Source of the DNA: Akkermansia muciniphila
GTDB taxonomy: Bacteria; Verrucomicrobiota; Verrucomicrobiia; Opitutales; UBA953
DNA: 64,000 nt
Direction: 5' to 3'
Assembly (NCBI GenBank): GCA_943331445.1
Contig: CALQLO010000001.1
Span: 124,001-188,000 of the forward strand
Shown here one piece after another: positions 26,296 through 36,131 of the stretch. How positions within the stretch are numbered: position 1 is the first letter of the stretch; each line of letters begins with the position of its first letter. The notes beneath the pieces are model-generated. The model made no database searches. It had not been told where the DNA came from and was given only the letters and a program-made list of their open reading frames with translations. A program made the position numbers and the translations under genes.

Positions 26296-29085
26296 CTACT
26301 TCGTGCCCTGAGGAATCGCGTCGAAGCCGGGCAGTTCGCCAGTATGGGTGACTTTGACCTCGGCAATGTACCCAGGGAAACCCGATCCAATCAGGACGCG
26401 TGGGGCCGACGCAGGATTGGGTGCTTGAGTGTCTGCGAACAGGAAGTTTAGCGGTAGGGCTAACTTCTCAGAGGCGATCTTACGTCCGTCGACAAAGATG
26501 GCAGACTCGCCCTCCTTGATGGCAAAACCAAGACGGAACCATCGCCCTGCGGGGAGGCTAACCTTTGCCCGGATGGTCGCGCTCTTGCTCCTTGCCGAAC
26601 TGAGTTGGAGCCACAGGTCATCGCCCTGAACCGAGAAGGTAAGCGAAACCCCAGGAGCCTTGGCGGAGAGCAGGCTGCCTTTGCGCTCTGACATCTGAGG
26701 GGGAAGCATCACCATGGCTTCGAAGCCTAGATTAACAGCCGACATAACGTGGCCACCCACCTCACAGCCAGACCTGGCCGAAAGAAGGAACGGCAATGTG
26801 CCGTCGCGCGAGAAGGCCGGAGTCTCGTCGAGCGCCTTCAGGTGGGATGTCGCAGGATTTTCGGGGATTTGCTTGGCGGCAGCATCGACCAATAGGCCAT
26901 CCGCGTCGCCGACGAGGTCACGAACCATGGGCGCATGGGTTGGCTCGAACTTCCAATGGGCGTAAAGGCCACGGTTATCTACGACCTCCTTCGGCTTCTT
27001 CAAAAGGTCGGCATTGAGGAAGCCGTAGAAAAGGCCGCGGTCAAAACTCGGCGTCTTGCAACCGGAGAAATGCACCTCGAGGTCCTCGGCGAACATGGCG
27101 GTGCCCGTCACCTCGGTTGTGGGTGAGAGGCGGACCTCGCCGAAACCGCGAATCATAACGTCCCCCGAGACCGTGCCATCGCCGTCGAGGGTCGCGTACT
27201 CTAAGAGCTGGGCTCGCCCAGTGAGCACCGCCTTACCCGAGAGTTTGGCATACCCGCCGACGTGTGCCGATCCGTCGACGCGGGCACGTTCGCCCACTCG
27301 GGCGAGGCCACTGACTACGGCGTCGCCGCCGACTTTGGCCGACTGCCTGACGATCGCCTGACCGCAGATGCGAGCCCGCTCGGTGACTTGAGCACCATCG
27401 AGTACCTGGGCCCCTTTGGCAACATAGGCCGTGGCCGCTACCTTCGCCGATTTAGCCACAAAACCGCCGCCATTCGCGTGCGGAGCACCGGGGACAGTCG
27501 GCACGGCTACGCGCAATGGGGGGGCTGCAGGCAGTGCACCCACGACCGCGATCGAATACGGATAGCGGCGTTTGACCGCAAAGCCGGGTCGAAACTCCTG
27601 TGGCGTATAGTTGCTGGGTGTCGCGGCCACTGCCAAGGCGAACTGCTCGCCCGGTCTGACATCAATCGACACCTTGCCCCGACGGACCGTCGGGCTGTAG
27701 CGACAAACTCCCTTGGCATCAACGGCGACTAAGGTGACGCGCCAATCGGCGTGCTCGGTGGGATCGACTAACCCTTCGAAATCTACCTCGAATGATTTAG
27801 CACCGGGAGTTGGTTCCAGCCAAAGGTGATTCACCCCATATTGCTTAGGTGCATGGGAATGAAGCGGATACCAACGCTGGTCATAACCTTGCTCCAAGAT
27901 GGTGGCTAGGCTGGAGATTCGGGTGGGGTCGCGTTCAAGTCGGCGAATGTCTTTAAGATGGTAATATTGATTCTGGAAATCCCAGCCGACCATGCGGGCG
28001 GCGAGTTCTCCAATGGTATCGCCAAAGCCGTCGACGCCATCACTCCAGATCTTACGCTCTACGCCCAGTCGCATAATCGTCTGCAACGGATCCTCCAGGG
28101 CGCCGTCACGGTCGTTGCGTCGGCAGGCTGGCCAGATTTCGTACGGGAAGGACCACCCGAAGCGGGGGTCCTCAGCCAACACCTGAAGGAAAGGCCAGGA
28201 GCCGTAGTTATGGCGACTGGAATTTAGCTCGTAGTGCGCGCGCTCGGCGTAATGCCCGAGTACGGGTGGGTAAGCTGGCATGAATTGGTGGGTACTCCAG
28301 TTGGCGTGGCACTCCCAGAACCAACCGACGTACGGCGAGTCACGGAAACCCTTCGAATAATACTGCACCGAGTGGGTAAACTCGTGGATGACCACGCTGC
28401 TCCCGTCGCCCAGGGCGTTCGGGTGCATGATTACATCAGCGCCGCCGAAGGCGAAGCCATCCTTGTGCTTCGCTAGGCCCGTCCCCGTGACATACACGTT
28501 CAGTTTATGGGGCGCAGGATCGGCGTCCATCGGCATGGGGGCGCCAAGCATGTCGAGGTGTGTCCAAACTTTCTCGAACCAGACCTTCTGTTGATCTAAG
28601 AATCCAGGACCAAAGGCTTTCTTGCCTGACCCCTCTTTGTCGGGTCCGGTGTAAAAGGCGAAATGCGGACTGACGTCCACGGCCGCTGTCTCGGGAGTGT
28701 AGGCTTTCATCACCAAGGGGTATTCCGTGCGAAGTTTGGGTGATTGGGCCGTGCGGCGCTTCACCTCGAGCTGTTCGGCCAAGGCACGGTCAGCTGGGGA
28801 TAATAATTTAGCAGGGTAACTCCGCAGTCGGTAGTCATCGCGCAATAGAATCAAAGCAGCCTCAGAGAATTGATGATCCTCGCAGCGGAGCTCGACGAAG
28901 GCGCCCTTTACCTCCGTCGGCCAATCCTGCATCGGGGGTGGGAAAGAGGCGAAACTCCAAGTCCGCATCGGCTGGCCCACGGCCATCGCTTTCCCCCTCG
29001 CGAGGCGCAAGCCTTCTGTCTCTTGGACCGAAGCGAGGACAGGGACAACGGCGAACAGGCCGAGTAAAAAGCCACGGGGTAACAT
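26296..29085 (-). CDS. DUF6055/Svx-like metalloprotease with beta-helix and LamG-like domain
   Basis: 929 residues with a signal peptide (about 1-20). The catalytic part (about 120-420) carries HEFTHSVQYYSK (HExxH at residues about 234-238) with a nearby Glu in WFWECHANW (Glu about 258), a gluzincin-like arrangement known from Svx/AvrXca and DUF6055 proteins. A run of five-to-six-residue repeats (about 540-665, for example SAKVAATAYVAKGAQVLDGA) predicts a left-handed beta-helix. The C-terminal 220 residues resemble a concanavalin/LamG glycan-binding domain (about 705-920). It is probably an exported protease acting on surface or extracellular glycoproteins, convergent with the sulfatase. Confidence 0.72.
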   Translation of the reverse strand: MLPRGFLLGLFAVVPVLASVQETEGLRLARGKAMAVGQPMRTWSFASFPPPMQDWPTEVKGAFVELRCEDHQFSEAALILLRDDYRLRSYPAKLLSPADRALAEQLEVKRRTAQSPKLRTEYPLVMKAYTPETAAVDVSPHFAFYTGPDKEGSGKKAFGPGFLDQQKVWFEKVWTHLDMLGAPMPMDADPAPHKLNVYVTGTGLAKHKDGFAFGGADVIMHPNALGDGSSVVIHEFTHSVQYYSKGFRDSPYVGWFWECHANWSTHQFMPAYPPVLGHYAERAHYELNSSRHNYGSWPFLQVLAEDPRFGWSFPYEIWPACRRNDRDGALEDPLQTIMRLGVERKIWSDGVDGFGDTIGELAARMVGWDFQNQYYHLKDIRRLERDPTRISSLATILEQGYDQRWYPLHSHAPKQYGVNHLWLEPTPGAKSFEVDFEGLVDPTEHADWRVTLVAVDAKGVCRYSPTVRRGKVSIDVRPGEQFALAVAATPSNYTPQEFRPGFAVKRRYPYSIAVVGALPAAPPLRVAVPTVPGAPHANGGGFVAKSAKVAATAYVAKGAQVLDGAQVTERARICGQAIVRQSAKVGGDAVVSGLARVGERARVDGSAHVGGYAKLSGKAVLTGRAQLLEYATLDGDGTVSGDVMIRGFGEVRLSPTTEVTGTAMFAEDLEVHFSGCKTPSFDRGLFYGFLNADLLKKPKEVVDNRGLYAHWKFEPTHAPMVRDLVGDADGLLVDAAAKQIPENPATSHLKALDETPAFSRDGTLPFLLSARSGCEVGGHVMSAVNLGFEAMVMLPPQMSERKGSLLSAKAPGVSLTFSVQGDDLWLQLSSARSKSATIRAKVSLPAGRWFRLGFAIKEGESAIFVDGRKIASEKLALPLNFLFADTQAPNPASAPRVLIGSGFPGYIAEVKVTHTGELPGFDAIPQGTK

Positions 29086-29135
29086 GGGGGCTGTTCTAGT
29101 TCGACCCCACCCGCTCGCAAACCCTAACCGCAGGC

Positions 29136-30710
29136 CTACTTCGTGCCCTCGGCCTGCTTCTTCGCGGCACCGGCCTTCTTGCCCTTGGCGCCGGGTTTGC
29201 TGCCACGCTCTCCCGTCGCCATCGGGTCATCCTTTTCCGGGACCTGCAACTCACTGCGGAGGCGCTTGAGACGGGCTTCGAGGTCCGCCTGGATGGTCGC
29301 ATAATCTTTATCGCCGAAGAAACTCCTTAATTCCAATGGGTCTTTCTCGCTATCAAAGAGATCGGTCGTCACCTCGCCATTGTCGTAATAACGCACGAGC
29401 TTATAACGGTCGGTAATAATTCCGTAGTGCGGGGCAACATGGTGGGGTTGGGGATATTCGTAATAGTGGTAATAGAACTCCTTACGCCAATCCGCTGGAA
29501 TCTGGCCGGCCAGGAGCGGCGTAATGCTACGACCCTGCATCTCGGGTGGCGTCGGCTGGCCGGCCATGGCCAGAAAAGTGGCCGCATAGTCGACATTGGA
29601 GACCAAGGATTTATTGACCGAGCCAGGCTTCGTCACCCCGGGCCAGCGGACTAATAAAGGGGTGCGCACCGATTCCTCGAAGATCCAACGCTTATCAAAC
29701 CAGCCATGTTCACCGAGGTAGAAACCTTGGTCGGCGGAGTAAATAACGATGGTATTGTCGGCCAGGCCTTCATCCTCGAGGTACTTCAAGACCCGCCCCA
29801 CGTTATCGTCGACCGACTTAACGGTGGCCAGGTAGTCGTGCATATAGCGCTGATAGCGCCAGCGGACGAGGTCCTTCCCTTGCGGGTTGGCTTGGCGATA
29901 GGCCGCATTACGCGGTTCGTAATAGGCATCCCATACCCCAGCCTGCTCGGCGTCCAATTGGGGCGGCCGAATCAGCTTCATATCCTTAGGGGTGATGGTC
30001 TTCTCGAGGGTCATATCATTTTCGCCCACGGCCTTGGCACGATTAGCAAAGTCATCAAAAAGGGTTGGAGGCTCGGGGTAGACGCGATCCTTGTCGAAAT
30101 TCAAGTCCTTGATGTTTGGTTCCCATTCGCGGTGAGGCGCCTTGTGTTGGCACATCAGCATGAACGGTTTGGTTTTATCCCGCTTGCGCATCCACTCGAG
30201 TGAGAGGTCCGTGATGATCTCCGTGACATAGCCCGTGGTTTTAACGGGACCCTCGGCCGTAAGCATGGGCGGGTTGTAGTAAACGCCTTGCCCGGGAAGA
30301 ACCTGCCAGAAGTTAAAGCCTGTCGGGTTGCTTCCAAGGTGCCACTTGCCGATGATGGCGGTCTGATACCCAGCTTTTTGCAAAAGCTTCGGGAAGGTCA
30401 GCTGCTCTCCGTTGAAGACCGAGTTGGTGTTGTTATAGAACCCGTTGAGGTGGGAGTATTTCCCGGTGAGAATAACCGCCCGACTCGGGCCGCAGATAGA
30501 ATTCGTCACCAACGCTCGATCAAAGCGCATCCCCTCCTTGGCGATGCGGTCGATGTTCGGGGTCTGGTTGAGTTTGCGAGCATCGCCGTAGGCGCTGATG
30601 GCTTGATAGGCGTGGTCGTCGGAGAAGATAAAGACGATGTTGGGCTGCTGGGCGGGAGCTGCGGATAAGAGGCCACCGACCACACAGAGAAGAAGTGCCA
30701 GGATGCGCAT
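29136..30710 (-). CDS. Secreted sulfatase (CGPSR type)
   Basis: 524 residues. ATG 30710 opens a signal peptide ([17 protein letters not shown]). The metal-binding start [17 protein letters not shown] and formylglycine motif [15 protein letters not shown] (Cys about 73) are intact, with [21 protein letters not shown], and a [19 protein letters not shown] segment typical of the heparan- and choline-sulfatase-like branch. The last 30 residues are Lys/Gly/Ala-rich (about 500-524). It should cleave sulfate esters from a glycan. It is transcribed divergently from the DUF5722 gene across 94 bases, so the two are likely used together. Confidence 0.93.
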   Translation of the reverse strand: MRILALLLCVVGGLLSAAPAQQPNIVFIFSDDHAYQAISAYGDARKLNQTPNIDRIAKEGMRFDRALVTNSICGPSRAVILTGKYSHLNGFYNNTNSVFNGEQLTFPKLLQKAGYQTAIIGKWHLGSNPTGFNFWQVLPGQGVYYNPPMLTAEGPVKTTGYVTEIITDLSLEWMRKRDKTKPFMLMCQHKAPHREWEPNIKDLNFDKDRVYPEPPTLFDDFANRAKAVGENDMTLEKTITPKDMKLIRPPQLDAEQAGVWDAYYEPRNAAYRQANPQGKDLVRWRYQRYMHDYLATVKSVDDNVGRVLKYLEDEGLADNTIVIYSADQGFYLGEHGWFDKRWIFEESVRTPLLVRWPGVTKPGSVNKSLVSNVDYAATFLAMAGQPTPPEMQGRSITPLLAGQIPADWRKEFYYHYYEYPQPHHVAPHYGIITDRYKLVRYYDNGEVTTDLFDSEKDPLELRSFFGDKDYATIQADLEARLKRLRSELQVPEKDDPMATGERGSKPGAKGKKAGAAKKQAEGTK

Positions 30711-30804
30711 GGGGTTATGAGGATTAATGAAGGCGTGCCCGCAACGGTCAATCGGCAACCTATTACGATTGAAACCTTCCTTTCGCCAATCTGTCTCCCC
30801 CTAC

Positions 30805-32079
30805 ATGCGCACGCTGACCATCTTCTGTCTTTGCCTCTCCCTGGCGGCGTCCGCCGCGCCGGACCCGACGCCCTACCCGACCACGAGCAGCCCGAAAGGT
30901 ATCCAGGTCCAGATGATTCCTGACGCCCTAGAACTCGGCATCCATCACGCCACCCTAAACATCAGGCTCAACGCACTACTGACCCCGGAGGAAGAAGCTA
31001 AGCCAGGCCAGCTTACGGCGACCGCGGACGGTTTCACGTTCGCGATCAACCAGAAGAGCGTCGAGGCGATGGATCGACAGATCAAACCCCTGAGCGACAA
31101 GGGCGTCGTTGTCTCGCTCATTGTCACAACCTCGCGCTCGCCCAACGAACGCATCCGGAAGCTGACCATTCACCCGAAGGCCGACCCGATTAAAGGTACG
31201 ACGATGGCCTCCGACACGGTCACCCCCGAAGGACGCGCTTGCTACAAGGCGCTCACGGACTTCATCGCCCAACGATGGTCTTCAGCCGACGCCGCTCATG
31301 GGCGCGTCTGGGGCTGGATCGTCAGCAATGAGGTGAACTCGCACCACGAGTGGCACCAGATGGGGCCGTCCACGATTGAGGAGGTAGCCACGCAATACGA
31401 AGACCAAGTCCGCCTCGCCTGGGAATCCCTTCGTCGCCACTCGGTAAACGCCCGTATCTATCTCTCGATGGAGCACAACTGGGCGGCTAAGAATCATCGC
31501 GATCCGCTCCAAGCCTGCCCGGGCCGTACTTTACTCGAACTGTTCGCGAAGCGCGCCCGTGAACGCGGCGACTTCGACTGGAACCTGGCTTTCCATCCCT
31601 ACCCTTGGAATCTCCGCGAGCCGCGCACCTGGCTCGACAAGGTGTCATTCAATGACAACACGCCAAAGGTCACATTTAAGAACCTCGAGGTGCTGACCAA
31701 GAAACTGGCGACGCCCGAACTACTTTACGTAGGTAAACCGCGCCGCCTCAGCTTCACCGAACAAGGCTTCGACGTCACCCAACGCCCCGACGCCTTAGCC
31801 GAACAGGCCGCCGCCTACGCCTATGCCTGGGAAAAAGTCGTGCGCCTTGGCGACGCGGTTGACGCCTTCCACTATCATCGGCACGTCGACCACTCTCTTG
31901 AAAACGGCCTACGCTTCGGACTCTGGAGCAACAAGCCCGGCACAATCTCGGAGCCCGACCAGAAGCGCCCGATTTGGTTCCTTTTCAAGTCCGCCGGCAC
32001 AGCAGAATGGAAAGCCGCCGCCGAACCTTACCTGAAGACCTGCGGGCTTAAGAGCTGGGATGAGTTGAATCCCAAGTAA
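30805..32079 (+). CDS. DUF5722 exported glycoside-hydrolase-like protein
   Basis: 424 residues. ATG 30805 opens a signal peptide (MRTLTIFCLCLSLAASAAP). Motifs expected for this TIM-barrel-like family are present: GIQVQMIPDALELGIHHATLNI at the start, WGWIVSNEVNSHHEWHQMG near residue 170 and LSFTEQGFDV near 318. The Glu residues in NEVN and TEQG have the spacing of a retaining glycosidase acid/base and nucleophile, as in clan GH-A enzymes; the family has no firm activity that I know of. Next come an FGGY kinase and a HAD protein on the same strand, which suggests release and use of a sugar. Confidence 0.7.
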   Translation: MRTLTIFCLCLSLAASAAPDPTPYPTTSSPKGIQVQMIPDALELGIHHATLNIRLNALLTPEEEAKPGQLTATADGFTFAINQKSVEAMDRQIKPLSDKGVVVSLIVTTSRSPNERIRKLTIHPKADPIKGTTMASDTVTPEGRACYKALTDFIAQRWSSADAAHGRVWGWIVSNEVNSHHEWHQMGPSTIEEVATQYEDQVRLAWESLRRHSVNARIYLSMEHNWAAKNHRDPLQACPGRTLLELFAKRARERGDFDWNLAFHPYPWNLREPRTWLDKVSFNDNTPKVTFKNLEVLTKKLATPELLYVGKPRRLSFTEQGFDVTQRPDALAEQAAAYAYAWEKVVRLGDAVDAFHYHRHVDHSLENGLRFGLWSNKPGTISEPDQKRPIWFLFKSAGTAEWKAAAEPYLKTCGLKSWDELNPK

Positions 32080-32133
32080 GAGCGCTGAGGCATCTCGCTT
32101 GCTCTTTCGCCGCCCGAAAGACACACCAAGCCT

Positions 32134-33420
32134 ATGCAAGGATTTGTCATTGGCCTCGATGTAGGTACTTCCGGGGTACGTGCCGTGGCCGTCGACGGTG
32201 CGGGCACCATCTTAGGTTCGGGCGCGGCTCAGTTACCCGCCACGCGGGTGGAGGGGGCGCGGCGCGAACAATCCCCTGAGGATTGGTGGAATGGCTGCCG
32301 GACTGCCTTGGATGAACTGAGCAAAGTTCTCGACCTCGCCGGCACTCGGGCCATCGCCGTTGATGCAACTTCCGGCACCATCCTTCCGGTCGATAATCAC
32401 AATCGGCCACTGGCGCTGGCTCGAATGTATGATGATGTCGACACCGGTGATCTCGCCGCGAAGATCAAGACCCTTGCCCCGCGGGAAAGCGCAGCGCATG
32501 GCGCGACCTCACCCGTGGCCCGCGCGCTTGGCTGGGTGAATCTCCCGCGACTGCACTGCATCATCCATCAAGCGGATTGGATTAACGGCTGCCTCGGGGC
32601 GACCAACTGGCAGACCGATGAAAATAATGCTTTGAAAACCGGCTACGATCCGATGACGCGGACCTGGCCAGCGTGGCTGAAAAAGTTCGGTCTGGCTCCT
32701 GGCCTGCTCCCGGAGGTTGTCCCCGTCGGCACCCCCATCGGTGAAGTCTCTGGTCAGGCCGGCATCGCCCTCGGTATTCCCGCGGGCATTCCAATTATCG
32801 CAGGCACCACGGATGGATGTGCGACTTTTCTCGCCAGCGGTGCTGCTCGTCCCGGCGATGCCTCGACGGCCCTAGGTTCGACCTTGGTGCTCAAGGTTAT
32901 GTGCGACCGCCCGATTTTTGCCCCAGAATTAGGCATCTACAGCCATCGACTCGGCGATTATTGGCTGGCCGGCGGGGCTTCCAACTGTGGAGGTAAAACC
33001 TTGTTGCAGTTCTTCGACCAGAACCAGCTCGCACAACTGGAAGTAAAGATGAATCCAGAGAAAGCAACTGGGCTGGATTACTACCCCCTGCCGTCAGTCG
33101 GTGAGCGCTTTCCGGTGGCGGACGCCAAGCTCTCACCCCGACTCACCCCGAGACCGGCTGATGATGCGCAATTCTTGCAGGGGATTTATGAAGCCTTGGC
33201 CCGCGTCGAACAACAAGGCTATGCCCGTTTGCATGAACTCGGCGGCCTAGCGTTACTTTCCGTACGTCATGGGGGCGGCGGTGCCCGCAGTGTCACTTGG
33301 ATGAAACTCCGCGAGGCCTCTCTGGGCGTCGAATTAACGCCTGCCTGGAGCGAAGAAGCTGCCGCCGGGGCGGCGCGGCTTGCGTGGCGTGGTCTCGGTC
33401 ACGAACTCTCCCTCGCATGA
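32134..33420 (+). CDS. FGGY-family carbohydrate kinase
   Basis: 428 residues. The FGGY phosphate-binding start GLDVGTSGVRAVAVD (residues about 7-21) and the middle GTTDGCATFLASGA segment near 226 are clear, with a C-terminal GGGGARSVTWMK near 380. The sugar (such as xylulose, rhamnulose, fuculose or glycerol) cannot be predicted. It is cytoplasmic. It overlaps the HAD gene by 4 bases (ATGA), so the two are translationally coupled. It is 54 bases after the DUF5722 gene. At 428 residues it is shorter than most FGGY kinases (about 490-540). Confidence 0.88.
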   Translation: MQGFVIGLDVGTSGVRAVAVDGAGTILGSGAAQLPATRVEGARREQSPEDWWNGCRTALDELSKVLDLAGTRAIAVDATSGTILPVDNHNRPLALARMYDDVDTGDLAAKIKTLAPRESAAHGATSPVARALGWVNLPRLHCIIHQADWINGCLGATNWQTDENNALKTGYDPMTRTWPAWLKKFGLAPGLLPEVVPVGTPIGEVSGQAGIALGIPAGIPIIAGTTDGCATFLASGAARPGDASTALGSTLVLKVMCDRPIFAPELGIYSHRLGDYWLAGGASNCGGKTLLQFFDQNQLAQLEVKMNPEKATGLDYYPLPSVGERFPVADAKLSPRLTPRPADDAQFLQGIYEALARVEQQGYARLHELGGLALLSVRHGGGGARSVTWMKLREASLGVELTPAWSEEAAAGAARLAWRGLGHELSLA

Positions 33421-34259
33421 GTGGACTTCAAGCCATCGCCCTCCTCTCCGAGATTGCGCCGCAGTACGGCGTTCTCCTGGTCGACCAGTTCGGCACGTTG
33501 CATGACGGCACCACGGCATACCCGCATGCGGCCGAAGCATTGCAGAAGTTTCGTGAAAGCGGCGGCAAAGTCATCGTCCTCTCGAATTCCGCCAAGACGG
33601 GGGCGGACAATTGGTTGCGCCTCGCGAAGTTCGGTTTCGATGCGACGCATATTGACCATGTGGTGACCTCAGGGGATGCCGCCCAGGCGGCCATCAAGGC
33701 AGGGACACTCGGTGAAGGCTTCCGGCCTGGAGCCAAGGTGCATATTTCAGGCAAACCCGGCGATGATTACGGCTTCGGCGAGATGGGCTTTATCGCTACT
33801 TGGCCTGATGAAGCCGATGGCATCATCTTGGCCGCGAGTCAGGAACCTGACCGTAATTGGCGCGAACAGATTCGCGATCTCACTAAAGCGGCGAACCGCG
33901 GTGTCACCATCGCCGTTTGTAATCCCGACCTCGAAATGCTCACGCCGAAAGGCATCCGCCCCTCGGCTGGCGCCATCGCCCGCGAACTTGAAAATAAAGG
34001 CGCCGTCGTTCGCTACTTTGGCAAACCTCATGGCAGCATCTACCGCACGGCCCTTGCAGCGGCGGGCAATCCGCCCCCGATGACGGTGTTGGCCATCGGC
34101 GACAGCCCCGAGCACGATCTCCTCGGCGCCGCTCAAGCCGGCATCGATGGTGCCATTGTCCGAACGGGCATCATGCGGGGAGTCGATGACACGCAACTTA
34201 TGCTCCGGATGCCCAAGGGTAACCGACGCTGGTTTAGCCTGCCGGAACTCCGCTGGTAA
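33417..34259 (+). CDS. HAD-superfamily class IIA-like hydrolase (TIGR01459-like)
   Basis: 280 residues; ATG 33417 overlaps the kinase stop (ATGA). The N-terminal motif VDQFGTLHDG has the nucleophile Asp23 but Phe where the usual HAD second acid (DxD) stands; TIGR01459 members have the similar DVWGVIHDG. Motif II (VIVLSNSAK), and motif III/IV (GDSPEHDLLGAAQAG) are present. The missing second Asp raises doubt about ordinary phosphatase activity. The tight coupling to a sugar kinase suggests a role in sugar phosphate handling, but no substrate is known. Confidence 0.82.
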   Translation: MSGLQAIALLSEIAPQYGVLLVDQFGTLHDGTTAYPHAAEALQKFRESGGKVIVLSNSAKTGADNWLRLAKFGFDATHIDHVVTSGDAAQAAIKAGTLGEGFRPGAKVHISGKPGDDYGFGEMGFIATWPDEADGIILAASQEPDRNWREQIRDLTKAANRGVTIAVCNPDLEMLTPKGIRPSAGAIARELENKGAVVRYFGKPHGSIYRTALAAAGNPPPMTVLAIGDSPEHDLLGAAQAGIDGAIVRTGIMRGVDDTQLMLRMPKGNRRWFSLPELRW

Positions 34260-34262
34260 AGC

Positions 34263-35120
34263 TTAGCTCGTCTCGGCGGTATTACCCCGGCCACGCGGCT
34301 TACCATTAATGCAATGGTGGCACGACACCTCGTAGACATATTCTGGGCGACGCTGGTCTTCGACCGTCAGAGGCATCTGGCACTGATAACAGATGACTGA
34401 ACCCGTCTCGCGCAGATCAGGTCCAACCCCGACGCGTTCATCAAAAACGAAGCACTCACCTTCGAAGTGGTCGCCGCCGACTTCTTCAAAGTATTTCAAT
34501 ATGCCACCGTCCAGTTGCAAGACATCCGTATAGCCGCGCATGGCCATGAACGGACCCGCCTTCTCGCAGCGAATACCTCCCGTGCAGAACATGACCACCG
34601 GTTGCGCCTTTAATTCTGCTGGTAACTTATCTGCCGCGGCGGGGAAATCCCGAAAGTTCCAGATACCGGGAACGAGCGCACCTTTAAACGTGCCCATTCG
34701 GATTTCATAATCGTTACGGGTATCCAACAGTGTCACCGGCCGACCTTCATCCAGCCATTGTTTCAACTGACGGGCGGAAATCTTCGGAGATGGGTTGCGA
34801 GCTGGGTCGACGCCCTCGACTCCGAAAGCGATAATCTCTTTCTTGATCTTCACGAGCATGCGCTTGAACGGTTGCTCGGAGCTCGGACTCTCTTTCGGCA
34901 AGACATTTTCCAGCCCGGGAATCGAGCGAATCACCCTTAAGATGGCTTCCAGCTGGGGCTTTGTCCCCGCGATGAAGAAATTGATGCCTTCGGGGGCTAG
35001 CAGGATGGTTCCTTTGAGCGCATGCTCTTTCGCGACCTCCTGCAGGCGTTCACGTAACACTTCCAGTTCGGCCAGGGGCGCGAACTTATAGCAAGAAAGA
35101 TTAATGATCGCGGAGGACAT
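34263..35120 (-). CDS. trhO: tRNA uridine(34) hydroxylase, rhodanese-like
   Basis: 285 residues; ATG 35120 is preferred to GTG 35129. An N-terminal acylphosphatase-like domain (about 1-90) precedes a rhodanese domain (about 120-220) with the loop CTGGIRCEKA, the signature of TrhO (formerly YceA). It hydroxylates uridine 34 of tRNAs to 5-hydroxyuridine using oxygen. The C-terminal Cys-rich segment (CYQC...CHHC) is usual. It converges with the HAD gene, the stops being 3 bases apart. Confidence 0.92.
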   Translation of the reverse strand: MSSAIINLSCYKFAPLAELEVLRERLQEVAKEHALKGTILLAPEGINFFIAGTKPQLEAILRVIRSIPGLENVLPKESPSSEQPFKRMLVKIKKEIIAFGVEGVDPARNPSPKISARQLKQWLDEGRPVTLLDTRNDYEIRMGTFKGALVPGIWNFRDFPAAADKLPAELKAQPVVMFCTGGIRCEKAGPFMAMRGYTDVLQLDGGILKYFEEVGGDHFEGECFVFDERVGVGPDLRETGSVICYQCQMPLTVEDQRRPEYVYEVSCHHCINGKPRGRGNTAETS

Positions 35121-35205
35121 CTTCGACACTCAAGGGCTAGCCCGCTCGAGTCCGAAGACAATGAATCTTTGCCTTTTCGCCGAATCGCCCTAGGCCTTAC
35201 CCATC

Positions 35206-36015
35206 TTGGAATCGGGACTCAACATCACGCCCATCGGTTACATCCGCTCGGGGAAGCCATTGAAATTCGATGCCCGTCATCAACCCGATGAGAAGCAGGC
35301 GGAGACCAACATCCTCGAGATGATCCCGGGGGATAAGTATCAGAAAGCCCTGAAGGACCTCGCGGGGTTTGATCGCATCTGGCTCATTTGGTGGTTCCAC
35401 CGGAATACCGACTGGCGCCCCGAGGTCCTCCCCCCACGTGGGCCTTCAAAGCGTCGTGGCGTTTTCGCCACCCGTTCGCCCCATCGCCCGAACCCAATTG
35501 GCATTACCCCTGTGCAATTGATTGAGGTCAAAAAAGGAAAACTCATTCTCGGGCCATGCGACCTTGTCGATGGTACGCCTGTGTTTGACATCAAGCCTTA
35601 CATTCCCGCCTACGACTCATTCCCCGACTCCAAGGCTGGTTGGATTGATGAAGTCGATGCCGCACTGAGCGCTCCGCCCGCCTTTGCGGTCGAATTCACC
35701 CCCCTGGCTCGCGAGCACATGAACTGGCTCCAGAATAATTGGGGTATCGATTTCCAGGTCCGACTATTGGAGATTCTCAGCCGGGACCCGAGCCCCCATC
35801 GGACCCGACGGATTCGGAGCCGACATGGCGATCTTTTCGATCTCGGCTGCGGAGCTTGGTACGCGGTCTTCCAGGTCGCCGACCAAACCGTGACCGTGTT
35901 GCACCTAAAGCCCGCTTTCCCTCTCAAATTCCTGAATGATCCGGCTCGGCCGGTACTCCCGGATCGCGAGGCGCAACTCGCCTTCCGGTCGGCTTGGCCG
36001 AAGCTCGTCGACTAA
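35206..36015 (+). CDS. trmO: tRNA (adenine37-N6)-methyltransferase TrmO
   Basis: 269 residues starting at TTG 35206; an in-frame stop lies just upstream and no ATG is available before conserved sequence. TrmO signatures are a GYIRSGK start, and GVFATRSPHRPNPIGIT near residue 85, where SAM binds. The enzyme adds the N6-methyl to threonylcarbamoyladenosine 37 (m6t6A). The C-terminal extension (about 170-269) is the usual second domain. It is divergent from trhO, another tRNA modification gene, across 85 bases. Confidence 0.9.
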   Translation: MESGLNITPIGYIRSGKPLKFDARHQPDEKQAETNILEMIPGDKYQKALKDLAGFDRIWLIWWFHRNTDWRPEVLPPRGPSKRRGVFATRSPHRPNPIGITPVQLIEVKKGKLILGPCDLVDGTPVFDIKPYIPAYDSFPDSKAGWIDEVDAALSAPPAFAVEFTPLAREHMNWLQNNWGIDFQVRLLEILSRDPSPHRTRRIRSRHGDLFDLGCGAWYAVFQVADQTVTVLHLKPAFPLKFLNDPARPVLPDREAQLAFRSAWPKLVD

Positions 36016-36131
36016 ACGAAGCCGCGGTGGGGCTATTTGAGGGTTTTGTCACCGATTGTTGGCAACAACTTTTCGCCCCAAGGGTCGAAAGTCGCCTCGC
36101 CACAGCCCCTAAACTCCTTCCAATCCAAACC

